Shown: positions 26,963-35,868, numbered from the stretch's first letter. The stretch: DNA of 64,000 nt from Acetobacter senegalensis (GCF_001580995.1 NZ_LHZU01000145.1:1-64000); one strand, 5' to 3'. Numbers and translations: made by a program. The notes: a model not told the origin generated them from the sequence alone.

Positions 26963-28354
26963 TCAGAACGGTGCGTCGATATCAACCGTGTTGATCAGTT
27001 TGTGGTTCACAAATTCCTTGATCCCCAGGCCGATCAGTTCACGGCCATAACCGGAGCGTGCAATGCCCCCGAACGGCAGATCTGCCTTCGGCACCAGCGG
27101 ATGGTTGATGAACACCATGCCGGTACGGATCTTTGCTGCCACGCGGGCACCACGCGCTTCATCTTTGGTGAAGACTGCACCACCAAGACCATAAGGAGAG
27201 TCATTGGCAATACGAACGGCGTCGTCTTCATCTTTGGCGCGGTAAAGCTGTGTTACCGGACCAAAAAATTCCCAATGGCGTGCTTCGTTATCGCCATGCA
27301 GGTTGGTCATCAGCAGTGGGCGGAAGAAAGCGCCTTTTCCAGGAACTTCCGGCCCAATGACTTCAACCTTGGCACCGTGCTTGATCGCGGCGGTTACCTG
27401 ATTGTGCAGGTCATCTACCGCACCCTGAGAGCACAGGGGAGCCAGCGTGGTGGTCGGGTCCATCGGGTCGCCGGCTTTCAGTTCGGCAACGCCTTTTTTG
27501 TAAAGTTCCAGGAAGCGATCATAAACCGCGTCAGCCACAATCAGGCGCTTGGCTGATACACAAACCTGCCCAGCGTTCCAATGGCGGCCGACAACGGCCC
27601 ATTTGGCTGCTTTTTCAACGTCTGCATCGTCCAGAACAATAAAGGCGTCTGCACCCCCCAGTTCCATGGTGGCTTTTTTCAGCGCTTTACCAGCAACACC
27701 AGCAATAATTGTGCCAGCGCCTTCTGAACCCGTAAGAGCGACACCACATACGCGCGGGTCATTCAGGATCAGTGCTGTATGAGACCGGGCAGCGTACAGA
27801 TTGCGGAACAGCCCTTTGGGCAGTCCTGCTTCGTTCATCAGGTCTTCACAGGCTGCAGCACATTGCGGCAGGTTGGAAGCATGCTTCAGCAGAACAGCGT
27901 TCCCGGCAGAAAGCTGCGGAGCAATAATGCGGACAACCTGATAAAAAGGGAAGTTCCACGGTTCGATGGCGAACACAATACCAAGCGGTTCATGCACCAG
28001 AACAGCTTTTCCTTCGGCAGGATCAGCAACCGGCAGGCTTTCCGGCTTCAGAAGTTCTTCTGCATATTTCGCATAATATTCGAAAATTTCTGCAGAAAGA
28101 ATGACTTCTTTCTTGGATTCTTCAAAAGTCTTGCCCATTTCAAGCGTGCCGAGGCCGGCATACTTGTCAACATCCCGCCGCAGAATGGCACCAGCAGCAT
28201 TCATGATGCGGGCACGTTCGGCAAAAGGCGTATCACGCCATTTTTCAAAAGCTGAATAGGCGTCAGAAAGCGCTGTCTGAACCTCTTGATCTGTGGCTTC
28301 AGGGAAAGTGGCAAGAACTTCCCCTGTGTAGGGGTTGGTTGTCGCGTACGCCAT
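26963..28354 (-). CDS. NAD(P)-dependent succinate-semialdehyde-type aldehyde dehydrogenase
   Basis: 463 residues of the ALDH superfamily in the GabD/Sad-like group that starts MAYATTNPYTGE. EPWNFPFYQV (about 131-140), LTGSEGAG (about 207-214), catalytic E231 (MELGGADAF) and C265 (NAGQVCVSAKR) are all present. It oxidises succinate semialdehyde or similar short aldehydes. ATG 28354 with GAGGT just upstream is clearly the start; the frame extends further 5' without support. It could complete GABA degradation downstream of the polyamine locus at 1-14 kb (inference). Confidence 0.85.
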   Translation of the reverse strand: MAYATTNPYTGEVLATFPEATDQEVQTALSDAYSAFEKWRDTPFAERARIMNAAGAILRRDVDKYAGLGTLEMGKTFEESKKEVILSAEIFEYYAKYAEELLKPESLPVADPAEGKAVLVHEPLGIVFAIEPWNFPFYQVVRIIAPQLSAGNAVLLKHASNLPQCAAACEDLMNEAGLPKGLFRNLYAARSHTALILNDPRVCGVALTGSEGAGTIIAGVAGKALKKATMELGGADAFIVLDDADVEKAAKWAVVGRHWNAGQVCVSAKRLIVADAVYDRFLELYKKGVAELKAGDPMDPTTTLAPLCSQGAVDDLHNQVTAAIKHGAKVEVIGPEVPGKGAFFRPLLMTNLHGDNEARHWEFFGPVTQLYRAKDEDDAVRIANDSPYGLGGAVFTKDEARGARVAAKIRTGMVFINHPLVPKADLPFGGIARSGYGRELIGLGIKEFVNHKLINTVDIDAPF

Positions 28355-28998
28355 TTTTACCTCGTAAACAATGGAAGACAGGCAAAAGGGACCCGCAACC
28401 GCATATGCGGCATACATCTGGAAGCGCAAAACAGGATATTCTGCATCACCATTGTCCCTTTGACCGACAAAAAATAGACCGGTCAACTTCTAACAGAAGG
28501 GAAAGACCCCTTTACAAAAAGCCCTCGGCTGGAAACAAAAAATCTTTTACCTCCTGCCATAGCTCACTGTTCTGTCTGCAGGTGTCTATATATAAACGGA
28601 TATAGACACGGTCAACGCATAAATAGATTATTCAAATTAATAACTCTTATCAGGTTCCTCAGGTAAGAACGATGAAAGGGGGTAAAGGGGCGACACGCTT
28701 CAATGGAGCGAAGAGTATGGCCTGTGGGTGGCCAGCCAGAGTCGTGTCATCACGAAAAAGAGGGTATCTCTCCTCTCTCCGAAACAATGGCGCAGCCGTC
28801 GGCAGAACTCTCTTTTTGAAAATATTCGTTAATGTTCGTCTAGTGACGGAAAATACAGATGATCTGGAGGGATTAAAGAATTGTTGAGTGAGGCCCCAGT
28901 ATCCTGATTTTGGACTCAATGAGCAGGTGTTGATGGTTCAGGGTTATGACTTTCACTCTGCGTTTGAGGCAAAAGGGGAAGCACTATCCTCTGGTTTT
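28355..28998. other. Intergenic region between SSADH gene and IS remnant
   Basis: About 640 bases. The part next to 28355 must hold the dehydrogenase promoter. From about 28660 the sequence looks like mobile-element debris (open frames on both strands, no intact gene), leading into the transposase fragment. I assign no gene here. Confidence 0.4.
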
Positions 28999-29244
28999 CT
29001 AAGCGGCGATACTGATCCGATCCAGGAACAGAAAGCGGTGCATGTTGTAGATGATGTTGGCCAGCCCGATCCTCGTGGTGGCACGAGTGATACCCACTGT
29101 CCGGATAAACAGTCCCGTCTGTGCTTTCTGATCAGCAAAGACATGCTCGACACGAGATTGGATGACGGACTTGCCTACATTAGACCGTTGGATATGCCGT
29201 GGCATGAGCTCGAGATGCAATTTTTTCCAGTGAATCTTCCGATT
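28999..29244 (-). pseudogene. IS5-family transposase, C-terminal remnant
   Basis: The frame encodes about 80 residues matching the C-terminus of IS5-group DDE transposases: RSRVEHVF-type sequence (SRVEHVFADQK), GLFIRTVGITRA and LANIIYNMHRFLFL, ending at a stop. An in-frame TGA at 29245-29247 closes the frame upstream and no N-terminal half is present, so this is a decayed copy. It sits just outside the left end of the tRNA-Leu islands. Confidence 0.65.
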
Positions 29245-29325
29245 TCATTCTTTTAAAGGGTATCATGGAAATGTACCGGAACCCGTATCATGAAATGGAA
29301 ACCTGAATAAAAACAAGAAGTATGG

Positions 29326-29352
29326 TGGTGCGAACTGCGGGACTCGAACCCG
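29326..29352 (-). repeat. Left attachment site (att) copy of tRNA-Leu 3' end
   Basis: 27 bases identical to 32914-32940. The inner 23 bases (29330-29352) equal 41641-41663, the T-arm and acceptor 3' strand of the intact tRNA-Leu gene. On the minus strand this copy ends in GCACCA, an encoded CCA that the intact tRNA lacks, so it probably marks the original chromosomal tRNA end. Confidence 0.9.
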
Positions 29353-29542
29353 CTCTCTTTGGTCGTAATCAATCAGATAACCCATTGAAAAAGAACGATA
29401 GTTTCAGAAGAAATCATCCTTCGCATGGTGACTGCGGGTTCACTCTGCGAGCAAACCCATGGAGCAGTCAACAGATACATAATGATAAATTTATGATTCC
29501 CTACCCAACTCTTAATAGAAATACTGATCTTATAAATGAAAA

Positions 29543-31057
29543 TTAATAATCAATATTTATACGTTGAAATTCTGATAATTTACTATCTATTTCGTCAGAT
29601 ATTATTTCCATAGATTTGCTAAAATCTTTAACGGCAACAATGGGAAATGGATAAGAATTTTGCCATTCTTGAATTTTACCATTTTGATCTCTTCTTTTAG
29701 ACCTTTCAAATATCATTTTATATAAGCTAGGAGAAATTCCATAGAAATGAACAAATTTGACGCCATTTAAACCATCGCTATCTGTAATGGCATGTCTATA
29801 TAACTTAGATGCCCGACTTTTTGGATACGGTTCAATATAAACAACTCTAGAGATACCAGAAGATACGATGTGTTTTGCACAATTATGACAGGGGTAAGTA
29901 GTAACATACATATTTGTATCTTTTAGAGGTCTCCCTAATCGAGCTGCATCAGTTATGGCGTTCATTTCAGCGTGAACCATTCTTCCATATTCTGTAATCT
30001 CACCAATCATAGATTTAGAAATTGTTTCTTTAATTTTTTGATCTGATAGTAAGCTTTCTGTTGTTCTTAATATTATTTTTTCATTTTCAAGAGTTTTAAG
30101 GAAACTGTATATTATTCTACTTGTCTCTTCTTTGTTTGCTTCTGAGCCTATGTCTATATCGCGATTTTTTTCTTGATCTTCTTCCCAAAATAGACCGCCT
30201 CCAGCTTTAGCTACATCATTACAGCCAGTAATAACAATTTCACCATTTTGGGTGAAAATGGCGGCTCCCACCTGCCGACTAGTATCAACACTCTTTAAGC
30301 TAGATGCGTTTGCAAAGTAACTTCCGTATTCATCTTTTGTGGGAGATATTAAATTACTTCCAAATATTCCTTTTATAAAGCGTTTAACTGAAACATCTAC
30401 GGCTTCTCTACTTTTACAATTAACAAAAAAATCGGCAGTATAAAATGTTTTTGATATTCTTTGCCCATATTTTTCTCTTAATTCGTCAGCATCATCGCTT
30501 ATTATTTTTCTACAAAAATTATCAACTTCTGTTGGATCTTTTTCTGGATATTCTTTAAATATTATATCCTTAAGAACTCTTGATCGGATGGACTCATCAT
30601 TATTGGCAGAAATTTGTATAAACTGCTCACCAAAGCATTTTTTCAAACATTTTATTTCTTCTGGTCTTTTTAATTGTCTAATTATAAAGCATAATGGATT
30701 TTTTTCTTTTGGTATTATAGTGTCTTCTTCTTTTACGTTATTTGATTTTATTATATTATTTATTTTTTTTATAGTGGCTTTTGCAAGATAGTCTTTTTCT
30801 TTTGTTATCGAACATATTTTATTTCCAAGTTTAATTTTATCATCTATTCGTAAAGGCTTTGCTATATTTTCTATTATTCTAAATTTATCTGATATTTTTT
30901 CTATAATATTTGAAACATTAATGATGTGCACATCGTAACCGTATGATCTTATTTCAGTTTCTAACGACGTTTGGAGTAAATCGATTTTTGATCCAATTGG
31001 GGCTGTAAGACCAAATATCAGTATTGGTCTATTATCTGGATTATATTTTAGAGACAT
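29543..31057 (-). CDS. Anti-phage-type dCTP/dCMP deaminase (AvcD-like)
   Basis: 504 residues. The N-terminal part has a P-loop-like GLTAPIGSK (about 16-24), as in the nucleotide-kinase-like domain of AvcD proteins. The C-terminal zinc deaminase domain has SRQVGAAI (about 260-267), NDVAKAGGG, H362-A-E364 and P-C390-H-N-C393. Such proteins deplete deoxycytidine nucleotides during phage infection. The gene is strikingly AT-rich and sits in an integrative element, which supports horizontal transfer. It has no visible partner protein; AvcD is held off by an upstream small RNA in Vibrio, and the 390-base gap upstream could hold one (inference). Confidence 0.85.
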   Translation of the reverse strand: MSLKYNPDNRPILIFGLTAPIGSKIDLLQTSLETEIRSYGYDVHIINVSNIIEKISDKFRIIENIAKPLRIDDKIKLGNKICSITKEKDYLAKATIKKINNIIKSNNVKEEDTIIPKEKNPLCFIIRQLKRPEEIKCLKKCFGEQFIQISANNDESIRSRVLKDIIFKEYPEKDPTEVDNFCRKIISDDADELREKYGQRISKTFYTADFFVNCKSREAVDVSVKRFIKGIFGSNLISPTKDEYGSYFANASSLKSVDTSRQVGAAIFTQNGEIVITGCNDVAKAGGGLFWEEDQEKNRDIDIGSEANKEETSRIIYSFLKTLENEKIILRTTESLLSDQKIKETISKSMIGEITEYGRMVHAEMNAITDAARLGRPLKDTNMYVTTYPCHNCAKHIVSSGISRVVYIEPYPKSRASKLYRHAITDSDGLNGVKFVHFYGISPSLYKMIFERSKRRDQNGKIQEWQNSYPFPIVAVKDFSKSMEIISDEIDSKLSEFQRINIDY

Positions 31058-31241
31058 TATACAGGATCCAAAAAATTAAGTTTCAAACAATTAACTTAAT
31101 TTAAAAAGGTTGCCCATTCATTACATATTGTCAACACCATGCGGCTTACAAATAATGGCATCAAAGTTGTTTGAAAGGCTCCTTCTTCAGGAATGTTTTA
31201 AATTATCAGGTTTTTAGGGGGAAGAGCGTAGGAGCCAGCCA

Positions 31242-31278
31242 TGTAAACCAGCGGACACGTTGTGTCCGCTGGTTTACA
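31242..31278. repeat. 17-bp perfect inverted repeat, 3-base loop
   Basis: Arms 31242-31258 and 31262-31278 are exact reverse complements around the loop GTT. No T-run follows on either strand, so a simple terminator is unlikely. It lies upstream of the deaminase on its strand and next to a second hairpin at 31290-31308 (GGGAGAGC / GCTCTCCC). Confidence 0.85.
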
Positions 31279-31374
31279 ATCTGGTCAGAGGGAGAGCATG
31301 GCTCTCCCCCTGTGAACCTCCTCATTTTCACGTTTGGGTTGCTCCAGTCTCAAAACAGCAGTTTTTGTGCTTTA

Positions 31375-31446
31375 GGGGGTCAACGGGGGAAAGGTATTCC
31401 CCCTTGCCAGATGCTCAATGGGTAGCCATTCGGCACTGCTGGCTCC
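31375..31446. other. Putative oriT-like module, copy A
   Basis: Shares blocks in the same order with 35304-35385 near mobC: AGGGGGTCAACGGGGGA, CCCCCTTGCCAG, GGGTAGCCATT and CACTGCTGGCTCC. Both copies form GGGGG..CCCCC and GCCAG..CTGGC stems with an inner hairpin; the sequence between the blocks differs. Function as a transfer origin is inferred from the mobC-adjacent copy. Confidence 0.5.
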
Positions 31447-31450
31447 CTTT

Positions 31451-32824
31451 TTAAATCGTTCCCTTTTTGAAGACTGTTGCCGGGTAGCTTATTGCCTCTA
31501 TGGTTTGCAGCAGATTGGCTGTTGAGATGCTGGTGAGATAGGTTGTGGTGCCCTGACTTTTATGGGTGGCTTCATGACCCAGCAGGCGGTCAATCCACAC
31601 CTCTCGGATATTGGCATCCGCGTTTCTGAGTTGTGTGGAGACGGTGTGCCGGAATGAGTGGAACGTAATTTCAGCGGGCAGGCCAATACGGGTCTTGAGC
31701 AATGAGAAGGCTCTGCCAAGGGCTGCTCCTCTGACACCCTGTTTTGAGGTTTCAAGACCGGGAATGAGGTAGGGGCCTTCAGTGGTATCCTTAAGGGCAA
31801 GAACTCCTGCTTCAATCAGTTTTGGATGGACAGGCACCACGCGGGTGCTTGCTTCTGTCTTTGGTGACCAGCCATCGTCGGAATGTGGTCTGACCATAAA
31901 GCAAGGGATGCCATCAATGTTTTGGAGGTCTTCTTTGCGCAAGGCGCAAATCTCGCCCAATCGCATTCCGCTGTAAGCTGCAACAAGAGTGACCAGTCGG
32001 AAGGTCTGTTCTGGCACCGAAGTGCTATGCCATGAAGCAGAGGCCAAGAGTGCTAATTCGCTAGCTGTCCAGCTTCTCCTGACGGTCTTTTGCCCATTCT
32101 CGAAATTCCAGCCTGTCCACGGGTTGCGTATGACCAGTTCCCGCTGGTGTAACTGGTTCCAGAGGGCAGAGAGGCGCATCATATGGTTTTTAACGCTCTT
32201 GCCACTCAAAATTGGTAAACCTTCCTCTCTGGCCCTCTGTGCTTCTTCTTCAAGGGTAAGGCTGCTCTTGCGTTTGCCCAATGATGCTGGAAGGGAAAAT
32301 AGGAGGTCTCGGAATGCCCCAGCCTTCTCGCCACCAATAATGGACACAGGGGCATCTCCAAAGGCTTGCAGGAAAAGGTCTACGGCCCGTTGTGTGGCTT
32401 TTTTGGTGTCAGCACTGGCATGGGGACTGTCCAAGACAAAGCGTTTCAGAGCACCGGAGAGCATCAAGGGAGCCGCTTTGGGTGCTTTGGCCGTTTTCTT
32501 CATCGTTCGGGGTTTGGGTATCGGCGCTGAAACTGGCACAGTCCCCGTTTCATGAGCAGATGAAGGCAGGTTCACGCTCTGCAAATCCCGCAGTGAAACC
32601 CGCAGTCCTTCAAGCCTGCTTAAAGCGTCTGGTTCCAAGAGGACCAGATGGGCCTGTATGAACAGTTCTGTGGTTCTGGCATGAAGAATGGATGCCCGTT
32701 TACGGGCTTCGTTCTGGTAGCCGGTTTTCAGGGAAACCCAGATTTCCCGCCGGTTTAAGGCTGCTCGCAGGGCAGGGGGAACAATACGGCGGAAGTGGTA
32801 AGTGGTGCCTCTAACTCGGAGCAT
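31451..32824 (-). CDS. Tyrosine recombinase / integrase of island A
   Basis: 457 residues. An N-terminal DUF6538-like segment (LRVRGTTYHFRRIVPPALR) is followed by a SAM-like core-binding region and a catalytic domain with the family residues: Arg in YSGMRLGEICALR, HxxR in FHSFRHTVS, then GHE and the Tyr in TTTYLTSI. ATG 32824 has AGGGAAG upstream; an upstream start at 32860 is poorer. It lies about 90 bases from the att copy, as expected of an island integrase acting at tRNA-Leu. It is homologous to the integrase at 39923-41545. Confidence 0.9.
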   Translation of the reverse strand: MLRVRGTTYHFRRIVPPALRAALNRREIWVSLKTGYQNEARKRASILHARTTELFIQAHLVLLEPDALSRLEGLRVSLRDLQSVNLPSSAHETGTVPVSAPIPKPRTMKKTAKAPKAAPLMLSGALKRFVLDSPHASADTKKATQRAVDLFLQAFGDAPVSIIGGEKAGAFRDLLFSLPASLGKRKSSLTLEEEAQRAREEGLPILSGKSVKNHMMRLSALWNQLHQRELVIRNPWTGWNFENGQKTVRRSWTASELALLASASWHSTSVPEQTFRLVTLVAAYSGMRLGEICALRKEDLQNIDGIPCFMVRPHSDDGWSPKTEASTRVVPVHPKLIEAGVLALKDTTEGPYLIPGLETSKQGVRGAALGRAFSLLKTRIGLPAEITFHSFRHTVSTQLRNADANIREVWIDRLLGHEATHKSQGTTTYLTSISTANLLQTIEAISYPATVFKKGTI

Positions 32825-32913
32825 AGAATCTTCCCTCGGTGGGGAAGGACGATGGAGCAAAGACAGCCTTTGCCCCTCATTCAGCCGAAAAATCGTGCTA
32901 TTTCAGGTGTCTG

Positions 32914-32940
32914 TGGTGCGAACTGCGGGACTCGAACCCG
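32914..32940 (-). repeat. Middle attachment site between islands A and B
   Basis: Identical over 27 bases to 29326-29352 and over 23 bases to the intact tRNA-Leu 3' end. It separates the integrase of island A from the relaxase of island B and shows the two elements are in tandem at one target. Confidence 0.9.
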
Positions 32941-33076
32941 GAGAACAGGGTGAGGTGCGTTCGAAACCTTCATGATTTCATCAAAAAAAACGCTAAAAGA
33001 CGTCCTTCTTGGTAACGATTTACGAGAAACACTTTGGAGAAGAAGTGAGTTCTCGTCAAGAGACTTTCCAAAGTCT

Positions 33077-34867
33077 TTAAAACGGTGAAGGTGTGCCAGG
33101 GGTTGGGTGTCGGGTCTGCGGGTTCGGTGCGGGAAAAGATGCGGGACTGCGGGAACGAGACGGGCTGATAAGCGCCTGATGTTTCACTTTATGGGTTTTC
33201 GTGTTGAGCAAATCAGAAAGTCGTTTGATTTCACGCTGAGCAGCATCTTTCTTGTCTCTGTGCGCTCTGTTCCAATCCATAATGCGCTTTTGGCGCGCTT
33301 GCACGATACGGTCAAAACGCTGGTTAAGCCATGGGTCCAGCATCTGTATGTCGGCCATGGCTGAAAATTCGGCATCATAGGTTTTCCTGAAGTGTTCCAG
33401 AGCCGGTTTGTTCTTTTCACTCAGGATGGAGCGGATCGGATTGGGCGGCTCTGCACGTAGCCCTACGATATGCAGCAAGGCTTGCACGACAAAGCGCAAG
33501 ACTTCCAGAAATTCTAAAAAGAGCTGATCCGCTCTTCTTTCAAGTCTTGTGGCTTTCCCAGTGAGACGCTGCCAGCGACTTTTCTCAGCGTCCTGCCACT
33601 CTCGTTTTGCGACGCTATAATGGTCAAAGCTTTTTCTGAGCTGCTTCTGGTAAGGGGTAAGCTGCTTGCGCCATGTCGCTATCATCTTGTCTCGATCAAG
33701 AGGTTTCCAGCTTGTCTCTGGTGCCTGCTGGGCAAGAATAGCGTGTTGTTGTGCAATGGCTTGCCTGATCTCTTTCCGAAAATATGCTTCCTCTGCACTT
33801 ATGATGTGCACGGAAGAGGAGGAGGGGAGTGGTTCTGTCGTGAGAGCGTCAACGTCAGCCATTTTTTTGAGCCAGAGTTCTTTTCGCCATGTAGGAATTT
33901 TCAGGAGCTTTATAACGGGCGTTTTTCGGAGCACTGGCTGAGTGTCAGATGGTTTGGGGATGGGGTATTCATTATAAAAATCTGCGGTCGTCCGGCGGAT
34001 CGACAAGCGTGTGCTCTGGATTTTGACGTCTCGTTCATGCTCCGTTTGATTCTGCTCTTCGGAAAGCAGTTTTCGAAAGTCTGCGGCTTTGACTTTTGCC
34101 AGACGGGTAAAGCTTCCCACAAGAAGGCCATCACTTGTTTCGATAATATGAGCGCCCGGTCGTGTCTCTTTTCGGTCGCCTTCACGCAGTGTCAGAGAGT
34201 GGTCTTTCAAGGCTGCCCGGAAAGCTTTTAACCCGTCTGATTGCGACCAGAGGGACGTGACCAGCTTTTTCAGGGCTGGAAGATCAAGTCCTTGCCGTTC
34301 GGTGATACGTCGCGCCTCTGATGTATAGGCAGCGCGGGGTTTTGCACCATCAGCAACAGGAATGAGCGCATCGACCTGTTTCGCTTCACTGTGACGACCT
34401 TCCTTGCGCAAGGCTTGGGCAATCGCCCTGTCATGCCGACCGGCTACAAGTTTGTGCCCCAGCCGGATTTCTTCAAGACGCGCGACTTTTTCCATGCGCA
34501 TCCATGTGAACCGGCTTTCCAGAACATGATCCTGTTGCCACTCTGGCAGGATGAGATGGCCGTGTGTGCTTCCGTCTTTCTGATGAACAACAAGAGTGAG
34601 GTGTTCAGAGTCTGCATGGAGTTCGTCACACAGACGACGAGCAAAGGCTGAAAGCTGTTCATCGGTCATCGCTTCATCTGGATTGAAGGCGATATGACGG
34701 AGACCGTATTTCAGCCCTTCGCGGTGGGCTTCACGCATATGGTCGTGCAGGAGCCATTCAGACCCGGACATAACCCTGATGGCTTCATTCTTCGCACCAT
34801 GCAGCACATGGCTGGCAATGGCACCCGCTCCGCTCTTTGTTGTGATCCTGCTTTCCTTGACGATCAT
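33077..34867 (-). CDS. MobA/VirD2-like relaxase
   Basis: 596 residues. The N-terminal nickase domain starts MIVKESRITTKSGAGAIASHVLHG. A metal-binding region follows, HLTLVVHQKDGSTHGHLILPEW (first His near residue 93, later HGH), as in plasmid mobilisation relaxases that nick oriT. The C-terminal half is long, charged and helical, ending in a Ser/Pro-rich tail. MobC lies 22 bases upstream on the same strand, the usual mobilisation pair. The exact relaxase class is not certain from the motifs alone. Confidence 0.82.
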   Translation of the reverse strand: MIVKESRITTKSGAGAIASHVLHGAKNEAIRVMSGSEWLLHDHMREAHREGLKYGLRHIAFNPDEAMTDEQLSAFARRLCDELHADSEHLTLVVHQKDGSTHGHLILPEWQQDHVLESRFTWMRMEKVARLEEIRLGHKLVAGRHDRAIAQALRKEGRHSEAKQVDALIPVADGAKPRAAYTSEARRITERQGLDLPALKKLVTSLWSQSDGLKAFRAALKDHSLTLREGDRKETRPGAHIIETSDGLLVGSFTRLAKVKAADFRKLLSEEQNQTEHERDVKIQSTRLSIRRTTADFYNEYPIPKPSDTQPVLRKTPVIKLLKIPTWRKELWLKKMADVDALTTEPLPSSSSVHIISAEEAYFRKEIRQAIAQQHAILAQQAPETSWKPLDRDKMIATWRKQLTPYQKQLRKSFDHYSVAKREWQDAEKSRWQRLTGKATRLERRADQLFLEFLEVLRFVVQALLHIVGLRAEPPNPIRSILSEKNKPALEHFRKTYDAEFSAMADIQMLDPWLNQRFDRIVQARQKRIMDWNRAHRDKKDAAQREIKRLSDLLNTKTHKVKHQALISPSRSRSPASFPAPNPQTRHPTPGTPSPF

Positions 34868-34889
34868 GGGTCATGCTCTCACAGGACTT

Positions 34890-35279
34890 TCAATGACGCG
34901 TCATATGAGCTTCGTCGCACCGGCGAGAGGCTGGCCGAATGGAAGGGCTCTTGCGAGCTCGGGACAGTATCTGGTCAAGCTGACAGATTAGCATGTCAAG
35001 ATCATCGAGCACACACCCGCACCGGACAGCATCCTCGCAATTTGCAGAACGGGCTAATTGATTGAGGTTGTTGCCAACGCGGGAAAGCTGATGGCGTATG
35101 CCACGCAGTTCTTCGGGAACGGGACGGCCATCATGACCAGACAGTTCTGCACGGGTGAGTAGCGAACGTATCCAGTCGGCTGTTGTGGCATGGCTCTGAG
35201 CACGAGCGATATGGTTCCAGCGCATCAGCTCGTCTGGGGATGCCCTAACAGAAAGGCGGGAAGTGCGAGATATAGGCAT
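34890..35279 (-). CDS. MobC-like mobilisation accessory protein
   Basis: 129 residues. A ribbon-helix-helix-like N-terminus (SRLSVRASPDELMRWNHIAR) is followed by the conserved MobC segment LRGIRHQLSRVGNNLNQLARSAN and a helical tail. MobC helps the relaxase open and nick oriT DNA. ATG 35279 has AAGGAG 8 bases upstream; an upstream frame to 35375 is not supported. The predicted oriT lies directly upstream. Confidence 0.82.
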   Translation of the reverse strand: MPISRTSRLSVRASPDELMRWNHIARAQSHATTADWIRSLLTRAELSGHDGRPVPEELRGIRHQLSRVGNNLNQLARSANCEDAVRCGCVLDDLDMLICQLDQILSRARKSPSIRPASRRCDEAHMTRH

Positions 35280-35303
35280 GACTGGTTTCTCCTTGCTTAA
35301 GAG

Positions 35304-35385
35304 GGGGTCAACGGGGGAGATTTCTCCCCCCTTGCCAGCTGTCAAATGTACCCGGAACGGGTAGCCATTTGACACTGCTGGCTCC
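35304..35385. other. Putative oriT-like module, copy B
   Basis: Three stems are visible: GGGGGAGA / TCTCCCCC (35313-35330), TGTCAAATG / CATTTGACA (35340-35374) enclosing TACCCG-GAA-CGGGTA (35349-35363), and outer GCCAGC / GCTGGC. It sits just upstream of mobC, where transfer origins of mobilisable elements usually lie. Blocks are shared with 31375-31446 in island A. Confidence 0.55.
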
Positions 35386-35868
35386 TCTTAAAGGTAACCC
35401 ATCAGAACCTGCGATTTCCTGTTTTTATTTCTATGCAAGGAACGAAAAAAGAACAAAATATTAAAGCTTAAAATGGAGGAGGCTTCTGGAGAGATTTTTA
35501 CTTCCGGAAAGCTAACATGATCGTGTGATATACAAGTGTAGGATTCCTGCGATCCGGAAATGGTTCAGAGCAGATCTAATGGCCATACGCAGAGGTAAGC
35601 CGTGGCTGAAGCTCTGCCTATGGTTCCTAAAACCGGGGCACGTTGGTAAGCGTGACCGGATACTGTGGGCACCCCTCTGGACCGCATCTCAAGGAACATG
35701 TAACTTACCAAAATTAAATTCTATCAATCTAGAATGCAGTTTACGCGGAGCTTTCTCATGAGGAAAAAAGTATACTCTCTGTCCATTCAATTTACTTAAA
35801 AACCTCGCAAAAACCCTGAAGGAAATTCAGGGTGCGTTCCATATGTTAGACTAGGAGGGAGACTAAAA
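35386..35868. other. Promoter region of the ABC-3C operon
   Basis: About 480 bases between the oriT-like module and the first ABC-3C gene. A perfect 8-bp hairpin (ACCCTGAA / TTCAGGGT, 35813-35833) lies 36 bases before the TTG start and could regulate or attenuate. An open frame at 35525-35761 shows no family features and is not called. Confidence 0.45.

Larger units (their letters stand above)
31058..31450. other. Structured non-coding region between deaminase and integrase
   Basis: About 390 bases. The part at 31058-31200 is AT-rich and should hold the deaminase promoter. Then come a 17-bp perfect hairpin (31242-31278), an 8-bp hairpin (31290-31308) and an oriT-like module (31375-31446). 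No coding sequence is convincing. A regulatory RNA is possible. Confidence 0.5.
29330..32940. mobile_element. Genomic island A (tRNA-Leu integrated, 3.6 kb)
   Basis: Bounded by att copies at 29330 and 32918. It contains a tyrosine integrase next to the right att, a dCTP/dCMP deaminase of the anti-phage type, and between them a structured segment resembling the putative oriT region of island B. No relaxase or phage structural genes are present, so it looks like a small integrative element that must borrow mobilisation functions. The deaminase part is markedly AT-rich compared with the chromosome. Confidence 0.8.

Noticed and set aside
28659-28919. Open frames on both strands near the IS remnant
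   Set aside because: Basic, low-complexity translations of mobile-element debris; no recognisable domain and no intact gene structure.
29322-29546. Open frame spanning the left att site
   Set aside because: It begins inside the tRNA-derived repeat and reads through it, so it is an accident of the att sequence.
31375-31446. CRISPR array or satellite repeat
   Set aside because: Only two diverged copies about 4 kb apart, each with internal stems; this fits a shared origin-like module rather than an array.
35525-35761. 78-residue open frame upstream of the ABC-3C operon
   Set aside because: No family motifs, no good ribosome site, odd composition; more likely non-coding promoter and island backbone sequence.
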